This document shows, in pieces, positions 41,791-52,194 of a DNA stretch of 64,000 bases. The translations under genes were made by a program, and so were the position numbers. Location: NCBI GenBank assembly GCA_033558025.1, contig JAUCEF010000006.1, positions 4,712,001 through 4,776,000 of the forward strand. Reading direction: 5' to 3'. The notes under the pieces were generated by a model. It saw nothing but the letters and a program-made list of their open reading frames with translations. It was not told the origin of the DNA and did no database searches. The DNA comes from Phytophthora sp. 'mugwort'. Its lineage: Eukaryota > Oomycota > Peronosporomycetes > Peronosporales > Peronosporaceae. Position 1 is the stretch's first letter, and each line of letters begins with the position of its first letter.

Positions 41791-42840
41791 GTGATTTGGC
41801 TTGATGTTTGTAAATAAGAGCATTAATAACGGGAACTACCTCAAAACACGTATGATAATCTAGCTGCACTTAGACTGTACTACCAGCACTCAAAAGTGTC
41901 TACCTGTCATCTGTAGTGATGTAACGTGTCTGGTTTACCCTGCATGCCGGGCTTTATCGTAAGCTCAGTGCGCTCCGCCAGGAGTGCTACAAATCTCTTA
42001 ACGCGTAGATGGCCGATAGAGACTCAACTCGAGTTCTCTGCGCCAGGACCTGCCACTGCTGGCAGGCACTTATTTGTATTCGTCTCTCTGCTCGGTACAC
42101 ACACTCATTCGCGACCCTAAAGCTACACTGCGGTGCTTCTAGCAACGCCGACCTCGTCGCTCGGGGCACACTGGCTCCTTACGTCGCAACTCGGCGACCT
42201 GGGGACTCACTGGTCTCCCTCGCCGTCCAAACTCCCCATGCTGCTCTCGCGCCACTCACTCGTCTGCGTTCCTCGCTGCTAGGCTGGCACAGCTTCCCCG
42301 CCGCACATCGCCTCCTTACTGTTCGTTGGGCCGGAGTAGCTTCCCCGCTACGTCCGTCTCCGCCTCTTGGCTCGTACAGCTTCCCCGCCGTGCGTCGCCG
42401 CTCTGACTGGTCCTTCCGCTTGCTCTCGACGCTGCGAATTCTCAATTGGCACTCTCCGCTTGCCCTCGACGCCGAAACTTCTTAAGTGAGCTCGACTCTT
42501 GCCCTCACTCGCAGCCGCCAGCCGCTCTTCTCGTCGTTCCCTTCTGTCGGCCCGCACGTGCGTGATCTTCCTCCTGGACCCTGCCGCCAGCCGCTTCGAT
42601 ATCGTGCACCTGTTGACAGCTGCATGACTTCGCGCGTCAGCAGTCGTTCCACCGCCTTCTGTATGTTGCTCTTCAGTGCCGGCACTTCGCGGCCTATTGC
42701 AGTGATATTCATAGCACCTTGTAAAAGCGATACGAACCCGACATATCATATTTAGCACCCAAAAGCGTGTCGCTGGTTTCCAACCAACTACATGCCTGAG
42801 CCCCACTTCTCACTCTTCCGCGCCACGCTCAAACAATCCA
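41791..42840. other. Non-coding, C/T-rich region before MULE relic 2
   Basis: About 1 kb with strong C/T bias (41950-42640). Long frames on both strands reflect this bias and show no domain. It may be the untranslated or terminal part of the MULE element that follows, but I could not find its end. Confidence 0.4.
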
Positions 42841-42879
42841 ATCATCTAGCATACCCAGCCCTCTTCCGTGGACCGAGTT

Positions 42880-44664
42880 CGCTGTCGGGCTCAGCAAGGA
42901 TGATGCTGACCTGTTGCTGGGGTCCTTCAAGGTTTTTCGAGTCTCCAAGCGTGACTTAGCGCCGTGTGCTGGTTGCACAGGCAGCGCCCCTCACAAAAGG
43001 AGGACGCGTATTTTGCTTTGCGGCTGCAAGCATTGTCGACTAGCGATGTACGCGCGCTGCCCGTGGCGCTGCAAGCAGCTCATGTGTCAGCATGAACACG
43101 TGGTGGGCTTGTTCAGTTCGAAAAGGACGTCGCTACTCGCAGTCAGCAGCGCCCACCACGCCTGACGAAGACAATGAAAAGAACGCCTGTGAGATGGCTG
43201 ACCAAGGGCTCAAGCCGGCACGAATTAGGGTCAGGCTGATGCGCAAGTTTGAGCTCGGCTCGAGTTCGCCCCCTCTCTGAAACCGTTCAGCGATTCCGGA
43301 ACAACTATATAGCAACCCAGCTAGGCGGCAGCGACTACGTGGACGACCTATGCCGCATGATGCGCGACTCCGGTGGGGACATGAAGGCAAGTTTGAAGCC
43401 TTCACGTTTCACATGGAGAACTGACCGCGAATGTAGTCCCTACGTAGGTAATGGTGCAGATTCGAGTCCCTTTCTTGTCGGTGTCACCACCAAGGAACTC
43501 CTTCGTCAGGCTGACCGCGATCCCGAAACTTTCGTCCTTCACATGGATGTAACCTTCAAGCTGACTCAGGTCGATAATCAGGTATTTGTGGTGGGGCTGT
43601 CTGACTGCTCTCGGGCGCTCCACCTCCTTGCCATTTTCATTTCATCTCAGCACCAGCAGACACATTTTGCTGACGCGCTCTTCGCGCTGAGCAACGTCTA
43701 CACTCGAGTAACAGGCAAGCAACGTCAAGTTCGGCATACAATGGGGGACGCCGACGACGCACAGTATAACGCGGTCCAGCAAGTCCTTGGCGCTGTCAAC
43801 GACATCAAGATCCTCAAGTGCTTTTATCATGAAGCAGCAAAGTGTATGATAAGACTAGAAACCTTCAACCGGCACTGTACTCGGCTGCGGCTAGCGGATT
43901 GAGCGACTTGCACTATGCTACGAACGAGACGGAGTTCCTGGTCGCGCCGTAGGGGGTGCTACAAGGCTGGTCGGCAAGTCTGGGGCTGATTTCGTTCACG
44001 ACGTACTTCACGCGGGTCTGGAACGCGAGTCGCTTCTGGCGCTGGCAAACCTACCACACGCCGCCTGCAATTGCCACAACGAACAATCCTGTTGAGCGTT
44101 TCAACGGTGCCATCTAGCACGATTACACGCTGCGCACTCGCATGAAGGTTAGCCCCTGATGATTCAACTGAAGGCATGCTGCACCAACGAGAGCACGTCA
44201 GCCAGGGCGTTCGTGCTTGATCCAGCGCCGAGTGTCACGCTTGTTCGACGTGTTGACGATATGAGCAGGGCTGGAATGGTTTCGGAGAGCCCATGCGATC
44301 GCGGTACCATTACATTCTTGCTGAACGATGATATCACTGCCGATGAAGCGGACACATCAGCAGTTGTTCATGCCATCTCGCGCAAGGTTGCTCGCGTGTA
44401 CGATCCCAAATCACGCCGCACACACGAGGCACTTGCTGTTTCCGCGCAGCTGGGAGAGCAGACAGCGCGCATGGGAGTCCGTCATCTGACTGGGCAGCGG
44501 TGGCCACGCCCTTATCGCTTCTAAGCAAAGATGGGATCATGTGTCCACACGTTGCTGGCTTAACATGTCAGGGGATCGACACCCCTGAGAGGTCCGTGTA
44601 CTGTGGCACTAGTCGCCGTAAACGCACAGGACGTCCTAACAGCAACACGTCGGCAGTACAGATG
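42880..44664 (+). pseudogene. MULE transposase relic 2
   Basis: The fragments parallel relic 1. They are: an N-terminal Cys-rich segment from ~42880 (TEFAVGLSKDDADLLLGSFK, then LLCGCKHCRLAMYARCPWRCK); the catalytic core in one frame at 43250-43902 (FVLHMDVTFKLTQVDNQVFVVG ... HTMGDADDAQYNAVQQVLGA and CFYHEAAKC); ATTNNPVERFNGAI at ~44070-44115, in another frame; a further frame 44159-44524; and a SWIM-like end (KMGSCVHTLLA) at ~44528 followed by RKRTGRPNSNTS. Multiple stops and frame changes break it. Confidence 0.8.
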
Positions 44665-46124
44665 AGTAGTTAGAACAGGGCGTAAGACAAATAAAGCGAA
44701 GGCATCGGTATACGCTTACAGAATTATCCGGTGTTGGCTTTGTGCTAGTAGTTTATCCTGCTGGAGATCACTTGCGCCGTAACCGCAGCGAATTAGCGTC
44801 GCAGTCCGCGGTGGTACTGTGAGCGTCAGTGCTATTCGTACTCAGCAGCGGCAGACGAATGCGGAGCGTTGCGCGGTATTGCGCTAGCAGCAGCCACGTT
44901 TGAGAAGGCGCCGATAGCTGGCAACGTCCGAGTGGCTCAGCAGCAGTCACAGTGATCGTGGCGGTCGAGCGTCTGCGACAGCCGAGTGCGGAGCGGGGCC
45001 GCAGCATGGGCGAGCGCTAGCATTATCAACAGTCCTGGCAGGAGCCGGCAGCCGGCAGAGTCCGAGGCTGCCAAGCGTCAGAGGTAGCCGAATACGGGGC
45101 GGCGAGGCGGCACATCCGAATGCTGACAGCAGACACAGTCCGGCCACGAGCATCGGTCACAGTCCGCACGAGTACCTACAGCAGTCACAGTCCATGGACA
45201 CGAGCGTCAGTCACAGTTCAGGCGATCAGTACAAGTCGCAGCCCAGGGCCGCGCAAGCGTCACCACCAGCCTCACGTCCAAGACATCCGCACGCCATCTA
45301 GCAGGGTGGGCGACCGAGTGCGGAGTAGGAGCAGCAATGTTAGTGAAATGGGCGTCAGTTCCAGATATGAGGGAGGAAAAGCAGCTGCAGGACGATTAGA
45401 TAGGAGAGGATCGCGATGATACGGCGGTAGTGTCGAATCGGTGTGTCGCGTTGCCCAGAACCAGGATCACGTACTTAGGACAGACAATGCAAAAATCAAG
45501 TGCATCGTCCTTAACATGTTGTTCGAACAACATGTTTGAATTTGGGGAAGTTGAGGAAACAACGCGGGTGTTGGGGGTCACGTGAAATTGAGGTAATTGA
45601 AGCGGTAGCCACTCTAAACGTCATTACACCAGGTGTTCGCGAGGTCGGACCCTTCCTTGCTACGTTCCAGACGAAGCAGAAAGCTAGTGCGCAGTGGCTA
45701 TACGAATGCGGATTACGTACGAAATAGAGCCGTTTTCGCCTTGCAGGGTCGGTATGCCGTGAGGCGGTACTATGTTGTACGTAAACTAACAATGGCGTGA
45801 AAGTGACAGTAGATGACACAATTCCTCTTACACTTGTATTCGGCAAGAAACTGGAATGTTGGTCATACACGCCATAGGTGGCTTTGGCTTCGACCGACCA
45901 ACGCGGGCATCTTCTGTTTTAGAAATTCAGCGTGGTTGAACGAAGACGTATGTGAGTTTCACGGTATATCTGGCAAGATAAAAGAACAATGTGCCGGTAT
46001 TTCTCCCTCCTGTAAGAAGGTAAAGCGGAGCATCCCCCGAAAAATACAGCAGAAGTTGCTATAGCTGTTGGTATACACCCGTTCGTACTACAACCATCCA
46101 ATTCGACCAGCTCCATGCGAGGAT
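44665..46124. other. Degenerate non-coding region
   Basis: 44760-45330 is GC-rich with many loose copies of GTCACAG/CAGTCACAGTC-like words, a simple-sequence texture rather than a clean array. The frames at 45511-45870 (-), 45536-45727 (+) and 45813-46064 (+) show no recognisable domain. Probably old transposon sequence. Confidence 0.4.
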
Positions 46125-48440
46125 CTACTTTCTGTAGTTCTTGAGTAGCACTTGCTTCTCCGCACGATCAGTGTCGGTTCGTGTGCGTCGCTTGCTCATG
46201 ACGAAGCCGCCTGCCAAGAAGACATGTTCCTGGAACGCATTTGACGGGCTTCCCCCCAATCAAAGACCCGCGCCAACACTACGATAGAAGGAAACTTCAT
46301 ACTACCTTCGTCTCGAAACAAGCGGATGATGTTCACCTGTTCGCATATCGCAATCGACACGCCAAGGATCACTTATCTCCCTGCTCATGGTGCATTTTCG
46401 TTCCGCACCATGAGCAGAGAGGTAAAGTGATCCTTGTTCAGCAACTCCTTCTCCGGCTTTGCACGGCAACAGAAACCTAGCCGATCCTGTGAGTGAGCCA
46501 CGTCTCAAGGACTTAGTCCGCTTGGCCAACGATGGTCAGTGAAGTTGTCGGCTGTGCGTCTGAGGCTACAGGAAACCCGTAGATTACATTTTCATCTTCG
46601 GCAAGCGGGACCAAGTCGAAGTTTGCTGATTCGGATGGAGCTGCACTCCGAACAGCGCCGACAACACTTGCGTTTATCGTGCTGAATACCTCGCGATGCA
46701 ACTTCAGTAGCAACTCGTTTTTTAACAGCGACAACATCGAGAATCGCTTTCTTATGCTCAGCCGCCCGCCTATTTTTGGAGGCAGCACTTCCACTATTGT
46801 GTAGGTAATGGCGTAATGAGAAGAGGCAGACGATAATTTGGTATTCGGATCAAGCAGTAAAACAAAACACCACAGTTGCATCTGTGGGCGAAGCCAGTCG
46901 CTGCTCAATTTGTCCTTTCATCCAGGCGAGGCATCTGCGTCAAGCACACTAAGTCGTTCCAGCGAGAACCGTGACGAGCGGGAACGTGGCCACCGTAGTA
47001 GTCGTTGCTGGCGACGAGCTGAGATCGTACACCGAAACTAAAGGATTAGCAATGTACTTGAGCACAACGTTTAGCTCAGACGCAATGACCTCGTTGCGCT
47101 GCACTTCGACACGAGCAAGGTTGGCAACAGTCCCCACAATCACCACCGTCGTCACATGTCAACCTTGATCGGTCAGGCGGTGGAAGACCGACGCGCTGTC
47201 GTCCATGTCTGCCTTCACGGCCGCCGCATTGACTGCTTTCACAGATGTGCCGTCTCCCTTTCGCAGTTCCGGAAACCCATTTTGAAAGCGGTGTAGTTTA
47301 CAATGGAAGGCTGGAAGAGCTGTATTGTCAACGCCACAAGAGTATCACAATCCAGTGCGAATGTCATCTCTGGTAGGCTGAAGAAGCGCTGAATAGCTTG
47401 GAGGTCCTCGCACCGCTGTTCGGTGTTGAAATAGTTGTTTAAGGCTTGAACACGTATATTCAGGTCACGCCCTTCCTCGAACATCCCCCCTGTACAGTAC
47501 CGCTGATCTTTCTTGTGTGTGGGTAGTTGGGTCGTACACACACATACGGTCTCCTTGTTTTCTCACATTCTCATTCCATATTGAAGGCAGAGGTTGAGCA
47601 CGTGCAAGGTGCAGTCGTTGGCAGTGATGCATCGAAACGTTTGGATACCGTGCGGGCGGCGGCAGGTGTCTGAGACGGTGAATTGAGCAATCACGTCGAT
47701 GTTAATATCATACAATTCTTTCACTGGGGAGCAGATCAGCCGTTTCATGACCAACGATCCATTTGATCCATAGGCAATCGCGACTAGCAGCGCGATCTCC
47801 TGCAGCATCCACGACCTGTCAATCCACGACATCGATGTGCTGAGAACACCAGTATTCCCGTTTCGCGGTGGTTCAGGTATCGTGATGGAGGTTCAAAAAC
47901 GGCAAGCGGTGGGCGGCAGCAAACTCGCGGGACAGCAACAAGGCGGTCATGTGGCAGAACTTGGAGAAGAGAGCATCCAAAAAGTCTCGAAACGTTGACG
48001 CCAACAATATGATGGCATTGCGGGAGCCTGTTAGACAGTGGATCAGCAGTTTGAAATCATCCGCTACGACCGTATTGAACGGCAACCCGGCATTGACCAG
48101 TCAGGTGGCGATATAGACGCCTTGCTCTTTTTGAGTTGGTATCCACAGCTTCTGAAGTGCCCCGCGCGTCGGGTTCTCGCTCGCAGTGTTCGGGGCGGCC
48201 GTTTGTGCCCGTTCCAGGTCGATGCTCCTTTAAGTTAACGAGACGACTTCTGAGTCCGCTTACCGGTATTCACGATGGTCGCGTACATGTGCTCCCTAGC
48301 ATTCGCCGCGTGCGCAATACGACATAGACCACGTTTCCACTCATCTAGAGCTCCGTACAGGTTGCAGGTGCTCTCCTGAGTACAAAGAATGCACACGTGA
48401 GTAGCATGGCGGCTTCCTCGTTGATGAAATGATGAACACC
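46125..48440 (-). pseudogene. hAT transposase relic, family B
   Basis: Read on the minus strand in shifting frames: a BED-like Cys cluster (CILCTQESTCNLY ... HAANAREHM, ~48400-48280); GALQKLWIPTQKEQG and GLPFNTVVADDFKLLIHCLTG (~48180-48020); FLNLHHDT followed by SMSWIDRSWMLQEIALLV (~47890-47790); NDCTLHVLNLCLQYG; and RALNNYFNTEQRC-type sequence, SLPEMTFALDCDT (~47450-47330). The hAT dimerisation end is also present (NAFQEHVFLAGGFVMSKRRT ... RAEKQVLLKNYRK, stop at 46125). The order is that of hAT transposases. Many stops; dead. Confidence 0.75.
46363..46436. repeat. Imperfect hairpin inside hAT-B relic
   Basis: Arms 46363-46393 and 46405-46436 pair almost fully around an 11-base loop (ATTTTCGTTCC). 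The arms begin CAAGGATCACTT and end CTGCTCATGGTGC, with a few mismatches and a one-base bulge in the middle. Confidence 0.7.
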
Positions 48441-49589
48441 AAGCGGGATGCTAAAAGCATCGACGCCAGGCGCATCACGAGAAGCAGCCTTGCGTTCTAT
48501 GTCCGGCGAGGGGCTACCAAGTCGCTGGACTGCGTCAACAAACAAGAGGCCTCCGAAGCAGCAGTCCCAGATGACCGGCTTGACGTCGGATATAGCTTAG
48601 TACAGACGATGTCACTTTCAGCAGACGAACATGGCGGTGACATCTTCTTATTTCACACGGGTCCATCGTAGTCAGTTTTTGTAGGCACACGCTTTGTTTG
48701 TGCACTTCATTGCTGTCCTGGAAACAGGATATCGGTGAGGTTGTTGAATTGCTGAAAAATCGCAAATGATCTTAAATCGCGGGCACCTACACAGGGTAGA
48801 TTAGCGAGCACCGTGGTCGTGCGACGACTATAACTCTCAACCTTGTCGTTCGATAGGTAAGCCGAAGTGGCTATCCCTAACCAATCAAAGCTGCAATGGC
48901 GCGAGCAACTGGCAAGTGCGTTGATCAAAGGTAAGGCAACCAGAACGCTTCAGCTGCGACTGCAGTAAGATAACAGTATTTTGTCAGTAGTACGACGCCC
49001 AAACTAATCTATGGCTAGTGCAGTAGTTCAGTTGGTATCCGTCCAAAGTTTCTGGTTACTGCAGTAACAAAAGAGCGGTAGTTCAGTGCGCCGGTAGGTC
49101 CAAGAAAGTACTGTTAATCCCTGCCTGCAACCCCTTTGACAATACCGGTACCTGTGAAATCAAAGTTCTGATAATTTCCTGAATTTGGGAGTCCATCAAC
49201 TAAGAAAAGACTTAAAACTATTTTAAATATAAGTGGTAACCCCCGGTATCGGTAGTCCTATAAACATTGTAAACTAGGGCGAAATCTGATAATAGCTTCA
49301 TCATTTCAGTCATCGCCGAGCTGAAAATACTCTCAGCTGAGGCCGATATTTCGTGGATAAAGTGTAGGTCTGCATACTTCGTGACCTGCTTTTTCGAGCT
49401 TGAGTCGTTTGCGTACTTCTAATTGCTGGTAGTTTAGAATGCGTCATTTTAGAATGCAGGCGGCGAGGGCAGAAACGCCACAGCTGCAAATTGGAAGCAC
49501 TAACGCTGGGGTTGGTGGGGCGAATCGGAGATTGAAGTTATGAAAAGCGACACTTGCGTTGCTGCGAAGACATTCTCGAGTCTATTTTT
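48441..49589. other. Non-coding debris between two hAT relics
   Basis: No clear gene. The frames at 48429-48671 (+) and 48707-48928 (-) have no recognisable motif. AT-rich from ~49000. Confidence 0.4.
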
Positions 49590-50134
49590 TTAATATATAC
49601 TACGTACTACGTAGACACCGAACAGGACCACATAGTGAAGCGAGCCGTGCGACCATCCACATCAATCCGAATGAAGAACCCATTTCACGCTCCAGATCCT
49701 CCTCAATCTTGCTTACCACTCCCTCCATATTGCCTTCTGCAGAGCGTTGGACGTAATTGGCTGCCACTTGGATTTGCTACGCGTGAGCTCGTTGTCAACC
49801 TTGCTGACGGGGAGGTCTCGCAGCACGATCCATCGCATCCATTGTAGATGCAGTTGGTCTTCTCAGGGATGAAGTTGTGTTCCAGGAGAGGGCGGGCGCC
49901 TTGCCGCTCTGTGAACGTCTCTTGGGAGTCGGGATGCTTATTGACCAGGTGACCCATCATGTTAGAAGAGTCAGATCGAGGAAGCTGCTTGCGTGAAGTT
50001 CCGCAGAGTTTGCACTGGAAGAGGCCGCCCTTGATAGATGCAAAGTAGAAGGCGCAGATATTCTTGTTGGCAACGATGTCGCTCTTACAGTAATTTGAAG
50101 AGAGCGTGTGGTATTTACGGAGGCTGAGTATCAA
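49590..50134 (-). pseudogene. hAT family A, N-terminal BED-finger fragment
   Basis: The minus strand encodes a BED-type zinc finger: ICAFYFASIKGGLFQCKLCG, then SNMMGHLVNKHPD. In a neighbouring frame follow WIVLRDLPVSKVDNELTRSK, ALQKAIWREV, and EREMGSSFGLM just before similarity ends near 49590. The same order (finger, then WVVER..., then QELGSSFGLM) occurs in the element at 54.4-55.96 kb, so they belong to one family. The catalytic part is missing here. Confidence 0.72.
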
Positions 50135-50525
50135 GGCGTTGGGGGCTGTCAGCCAGCCAGATCCTTTTGACTGGTTATAGGCTCACGGTTCGTTTTGCGG
50201 TCCGGTTAACGGACTTTTATCAATAGTATTGCAGTAATTGTGGCAATATAGTATTATACTGCCCGCAGCTTGTAGTAATAAGTATTAATACTTATAATAC
50301 CAATACCTTCTGTACAGTAATATTTTTCCCACCCCTGATGTCACTGCAGTGCAGGCAGCAATGCTGAGTACACAAGAAATCGTTGCAAATATATGTTTTC
50401 GAATTCCTCGATGAAACTAATCACACGTTTACGAGTTAATAGCTACATTTTACTCTGGACTGGTTCGACGGGGGCAGTGCTATTTGTAAAACGACTGGTT
50501 CTACGTACGCATTGCGCGTTACTGT
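50135..50525. other. AT-rich spacer 3' of expansin 6
   Basis: Contains a TA/AT-rich stretch (50215-50320) of near-palindromic words such as AATAAGTATTAATACTTATAA. No gene seen. Confidence 0.5.
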
Positions 50526-52133
50526 TTACATGGGGCAATTCGCAGTTCCAGTGCTGGTTGAAGCCTCCGTAGTCTCGCTCTCAGCGTTCTCGTTGCTGGT
50601 CGAATTCGCCTGCTCGGGGGTATCGGAAGCGGTGTCCGCACCAGCGTCGCTCGATGTGTTCTGGTCAGTCTGATCCTCGTCGTTCTGGTTCGCCGAGCCT
50701 GACTGAGAATCCACGGCGTCGACATCCGCGCCAACCAAGCTCGCGGTTTGGTCGACGGCCTGGTCCTTGCTACCGGTCAAGTAAGAACCCTCCTGGGTGT
50801 TATCATCAGCTATCTGAGACTCCTGGTCTGGGTTGCCATTTGTGGACGGGTTCTGCTCCAAAAGCTGACTTGCGCTGCCGCAGTCCAAGTAGGTATCCCA
50901 GCCAGACGATGAAGCTTCAGTCTCGCCATCCACGTTCGCCCCCGACTGCTGCGAGCCCGATGAGGAGAGTGTTGGAGGCACGACCGTGGGAGGGGCATCA
51001 GGTGACTCGGGGTCCTGTTGAATGTTCTGGTCCAGGTTATCCCCATTGTCAGAGCTCGCGGTCTGAGTGACATCGTTTCCACTGCCAGAGCTTGTGTACT
51101 GTTCCCCACCAGTCGGCGGGTCCGAGGCCTGCTGACTCACGTCGTCTTCACTCGCAGAGTCCAGGGTCTGCTGAGCAATCTGGGAAGCATCGTCATCCGA
51201 ACCAGATTGCTGCGTGATCCACGTGGGGGCATCTGTCGCCACCGGTGCCAGTGTCGTTTTCTTGGGTGTCGAGGTGGTCGGGACGGGGGCTGAAGTCTGT
51301 TGCTCGTAGGAAGGTGTAGCGGGAGTGGTTATCGGAGCCTTCGTGATCACAGTCGGCACCTTAGTCATCGTAGATGTGGCACTGGTCGGCTTAGGTGCAG
51401 ACGTCGGGATCGACGTGTTGGTCGAAGGAGGCGACGGTATTCCACCTGATGGGAACTGCTGGGATCCCTCCGAGCATGAGCCCGCAGCCAACGACACCTT
51501 GTCCGTCATTGATACCCCGTTAATGTCTGTCAACGAGACCGAGACACTCGAAGAGCTTTTTTGAGACGTGCCCGCCCCGTCCAACACGTAGTAGTAGGCG
51601 CCGTCCAGCATTTTTGTGGCCTTGCCATTGATCTTCAAGCTTGTCACACCCGTCGCCACGTTCGTGGGCTGAATGGCCGTCCAGTAGTTGCTGCTGCCAC
51701 CTTTGAGGCAATAGTTAACGTTACCCGACACGGGGCAGTCCACGAACTTCCACTTAATAGTGTAGCGGGATGGATGGGAACCCGTGAGAGTCTTGAAGAC
51801 GGACGGCGACAGGTCGAGATCACCGTGCTTGCACTCGGGGCAACGATCCAGAATTTGCACCACCACAGACTTCGTCTGGTCGGCACAACGGGAGTCGCCA
51901 CACGTCACCTCAGCGCAGCGACCGCAGTGCTGATGGCCATTCCATTGATCGTTATTCAGGGCAGCATAGTCGGTGGTGGCGAAGCTAAGAGCGGACATCA
52001 TGTTGCAGTTTCCGGAGCTGGTATCTCCGAGCGTGTAGGCGGTACCATCTCCAGTGAAGTACTCGGAGCCACCGGCGAGAGTTAACGCGGGTGCCGACGC
52101 GAGGAGAACGAGCGATAGCATTGACTTCATCAT
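50526..52133 (-). CDS. Expansin-like protein with acidic tail (expansin 6)
   Basis: 535 residues, no intron, from the ATG at 52133 (a second ATG follows directly; MMKSMLSLVLLASAPALTLA is the signal peptide). The EG45-like and CBM63-like domains fill ~21-228 (YFTGDGTAYTLG, CGRCAEVTCGDSRC, HGDLDLSPSVF, WKFVDCPVSGNVNYCLKGG). The body is so close to expansin 5 that the two are sister copies. The ~305-residue tail is different: Thr/Pro-rich at first, then rich in Asp, Gln, Ser and Glu (DDDASQIAQQTLDSASEDD), with isolated cysteines (YLDCGSAS and the end ANCPM). No transmembrane segment or GPI signal. It is the only intact gene in the right-hand 30 kb and stands amid transposon relics. Confidence 0.93.
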   Translation of the reverse strand: MMKSMLSLVLLASAPALTLAGGSEYFTGDGTAYTLGDTSSGNCNMMSALSFATTDYAALNNDQWNGHQHCGRCAEVTCGDSRCADQTKSVVVQILDRCPECKHGDLDLSPSVFKTLTGSHPSRYTIKWKFVDCPVSGNVNYCLKGGSSNYWTAIQPTNVATGVTSLKINGKATKMLDGAYYYVLDGAGTSQKSSSSVSVSLTDINGVSMTDKVSLAAGSCSEGSQQFPSGGIPSPPSTNTSIPTSAPKPTSATSTMTKVPTVITKAPITTPATPSYEQQTSAPVPTTSTPKKTTLAPVATDAPTWITQQSGSDDDASQIAQQTLDSASEDDVSQQASDPPTGGEQYTSSGSGNDVTQTASSDNGDNLDQNIQQDPESPDAPPTVVPPTLSSSGSQQSGANVDGETEASSSGWDTYLDCGSASQLLEQNPSTNGNPDQESQIADDNTQEGSYLTGSKDQAVDQTASLVGADVDAVDSQSGSANQNDEDQTDQNTSSDAGADTASDTPEQANSTSNENAESETTEASTSTGTANCPM

Positions 52134-52178
52134 TGGAGTTCTAAGCCTTGTCAGGTTAAGATGCGGCTATCAAAAGGC

Positions 52179-52194
52179 AAAACCCCGAATGAGT
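52179..52194 (-). promoter_or_regulatory. Initiator-like element upstream of expansin 6
   Basis: The minus strand reads ACTCATTCGGGGTTTT, 46-61 bases before the ATG; CTCATT and the T-tract agree with the oomycete initiator, the middle does not. Confidence 0.4.

Noticed and set aside
42009..42485. 158-residue plus-strand frame
   Set aside because: Open only because of strong C/T bias; the opposite strand is equally open.
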